6,914 nucleotides of DNA from Odoribacteraceae bacterium. GTDB taxonomy: Bacteria; Bacteroidota; Bacteroidia; Bacteroidales; Marinifilaceae. The position numbers and the translations under genes are program-made. The notes beneath the pieces are model-generated. The model searched no databases. It was given only the letters and a program-made list of their open reading frames with translations, and had not been told where the DNA came from. Of this stretch, positions 5,375 through 6,914 are shown piece by piece (position 1 is the stretch's first letter; the number at the start of each line of letters is the position of its first letter). The stretch is taken from contig JAIRKS010000165.1 in assembly GCA_031259905.1 (NCBI GenBank), positions 1-6,914 on the forward strand, given 5' to 3'.

Positions 5375-6914
5375 ATGCGTCATTACCTTCTCTTGTTCCT
5401 TGTTCTATTCCCGTTCGGGGTCGCGGGGCAATTCGTCGACCTCGGGCAGGATCCTTCATCCGTCCGCTGGCGGCAGATCAACACGCCGGATTTCCAGTTG
5501 ATCTACCCCGACTTCTTCGAGGAACAGGCGCGAGAGATCGCCCGCCTTTACACCCGTCTCTACGCCCACGCGAACTCCCTGGGCACGCGCGCCGGGAAAA
5601 TCTCCATGATCATCCGCGCCAACGGGGGCCTCTCCAACGGTAACGCCGGGTGGGCGCCCAAGAAAAGCGAGCTGTACACCCTCCCGCCGCAGGACGCGAA
5701 CACGTGGTGGTTGGAACACCTGTGCATCCACGAGTTTCGTCACGTCGTGCAGTACGACAAGATCAACCAGGGCTTTTCCCGCGTGCTCTACCACCTCTTC
5801 GGCGAGCAATACACGATGGCGCTCGTCGGCCTCTTCATTCCCATGTGGTTACTCGAGGGGGACGCCGTCGCCTTCGAGACCGCGGCCACGCGCGGGGGCA
5901 GGGGACGATCGCCGGAATTCCTCAACGCGGTGAAAGCGCGCGTCGTCGAGAAAGGCATCGACCCCTACCGCCGGGCCGTCCTCGGGTCTCCCCGCGAGAT
6001 CCTCCCCGATCGCTACGCCCTCGGTTACTTCATGGTCGGGAACGGGAGGAGGCACTACGGGCAAGAGCTTTGGCAGAAAGCCTTCGAGCGCGTCGGGAGG
6101 CGACCGTACGAGCTGTTCCCGCTATCCCTCGGCCTGCGCTCCACCATGAAGACCCGCCGGGATTCCCTGTGGAACGATCCCGCCTTCCGATCGCTTTTCG
6201 ATAACCCCGACAGCCTGAAACGCGCCAACGCCGGCTGGAACGCGATCATTACCCTCTATCGCGATAACTTCACCGAGCTACAACGCCTCTGGACGCGGGA
6301 AGCGAACGCTATCTCTCACGTTTTCGACACGATCCCGACGCCCGGCAGGGACGCCCCCGCCAATTATCACTCGCCCCTCCCCGCCGGCAACGGGCGCGTC
6401 ATCGCCTACAAGGAGGGGCCCGGCGAGGCCGGCGCTATCGTCGAGCTGCACGACGGCAAGGAGCGCGTCATCACCCGCGTCGGCACGCTGACGGATCCCG
6501 CCATCGCCTATCGCGACGGCATCCTCCTCTGGTCAGAGTATAAACCACATCCCCGCTGGGAACACGGGGGGAGAATGACGCTCGTCTCGCGTGACGTCGC
6601 CGCCGGGAAGAACCGCTACCACCCCGCCCCCGCGAACCGCTTCGCCCCTTTTCCCGCCGGACCGGACGCGTGGGGATTCGTCGAGGTTGACAGGCAGAAT
6701 AGGGCCTCTATCGTGATCACCGATGGCTCTTTCCGTCGCGAGCTGTTCCGTTACCGCGGCCGGGACAACGAGCTGTTCATCCACCCCTCTTTCGACGGGA
6801 CAAGCACCCTCCTCGCCGTCTCTCTCTCTCCCGCCGGGCAGCAGATCCTCTCCATTGACACCCGCTCCGGGCGCGGCCAACCCCTCGCCCCGCCCGTGCC
6901 GGAGGAGATCGACC
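5375..6914 (+). CDS. Secreted HExxH metallopeptidase-like protein with beta-propeller start (3' end outside window)
   Basis: The frame is open for 513 codons and runs off the window. The N-terminus MRHYLLLFLVLFPFGVAG is a Sec signal peptide, with probable signal peptidase I cleavage after VAG leaving Q19 first, so the protein is exported, probably to the periplasm or cell surface. Residues about 30-320 look like a gluzincin (peptidase MA-like) domain. H119-E120-F121-R122-H123 is the HExxH zinc and catalytic motif, and WLLEGDAVAFE carries E161, the likely third zinc ligand. From about residue 330 the sequence changes to short beta-rich units (LLWSEYKPHPRWE near 386; SFDGTSTLLAVSLSPAG near 474) resembling WD40/TolB-type propeller blades. 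Substrate and role are unknown to me. Homologues of this layout, as I recall, are long and may carry further C-terminal domains. An inactive or structural relative is possible, but all recognisable zinc-site residues are present. The ATG was chosen because it directly begins the signal peptide; there is no clear Shine-Dalgarno site. Confidence 0.88.
   Translation, partial: MRHYLLLFLVLFPFGVAGQFVDLGQDPSSVRWRQINTPDFQLIYPDFFEEQAREIARLYTRLYAHANSLGTRAGKISMIIRANGGLSNGNAGWAPKKSELYTLPPQDANTWWLEHLCIHEFRHVVQYDKINQGFSRVLYHLFGEQYTMALVGLFIPMWLLEGDAVAFETAATRGGRGRSPEFLNAVKARVVEKGIDPYRRAVLGSPREILPDRYALGYFMVGNGRRHYGQELWQKAFERVGRRPYELFPLSLGLRSTMKTRRDSLWNDPAFRSLFDNPDSLKRANAGWNAIITLYRDNFTELQRLWTREANAISHVFDTIPTPGRDAPANYHSPLPAGNGRVIAYKEGPGEAGAIVELHDGKERVITRVGTLTDPAIAYRDGILLWSEYKPHPRWEHGGRMTLVSRDVAAGKNRYHPAPANRFAPFPAGPDAWGFVEVDRQNRASIVITDGSFRRELFRYRGRDNELFIHPSFDGTSTLLAVSLSPAGQQILSIDTRSGRGQPLAPPVPEEID

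Noticed and set aside
5650..6204. A 184-codon plus-strand frame inside the metallopeptidase-like gene
   Set aside because: It is an Arg/Pro-rich shadow in another frame. The gene frame begun at 5375 has the signal peptide, HExxH and propeller motifs and stays open to the window end.

Overview
The window looks like a chromosomal segment of a GC-rich member of the Bacteroidota, most likely Bacteroidales. Four things point there. The clearest promoter, ahead of the tRNA gene, is a full TTG-N19-TAnnTTTG element of the Bacteroidota primary sigma factor. The genes lack convincing Shine-Dalgarno sequences and have short A-rich leaders. The tRNA gene does not encode its CCA end. The secreted protein has a signal peptide followed by Gln, as in the Bacteroidota 'Q-rule'. 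I cannot name a genus.

Layout. Positions 1-67 hold a small perfect hairpin at the window edge, a candidate operon terminator, and a very G-rich tract that could form a quadruplex. Positions 68-4924 on the minus strand hold a compact SUF iron-sulfur cluster assembly operon, transcribed sufB, sufC, sufD, sufS, with gaps of 18, 15 and 12 bases. All four genes share one reading-frame phase. The 230 bases at 4925-5154 hold a candidate sufB promoter and, on the plus strand, the promoter of a tRNA-Phe(GAA) gene (5155-5227). A strong intrinsic terminator follows the tRNA gene. From 5375 to the window end on the plus strand runs the 5' part of a gene for a secreted HExxH metallopeptidase-like protein with the start of a beta-propeller; its 3' end is outside the window.

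How the genes work together. SufS takes sulfur from cysteine as a persulfide. SufB and SufD, driven by the SufC ATPase, form the SufBC2D scaffold on which the cluster is built. Catalytic motifs are intact in SufS, SufC and SufB, and the conserved SufD histidine is present. No SufE/SufU sulfur-transfer partner and no A-type carrier is visible here. The tRNA and the secreted protein have no evident functional link to SUF; each appears to have its own promoter.

I found no mobile element, CRISPR array or clearly new system. The points most worth a second look are a mismatched T-stem pair in the tRNA, the unplaced metallopeptidase-propeller protein, the strand-composition gradient along the suf operon, the two A8 runs in suf genes (one an in-phase A AAA AAC heptamer), and the G-rich tract downstream of sufS.
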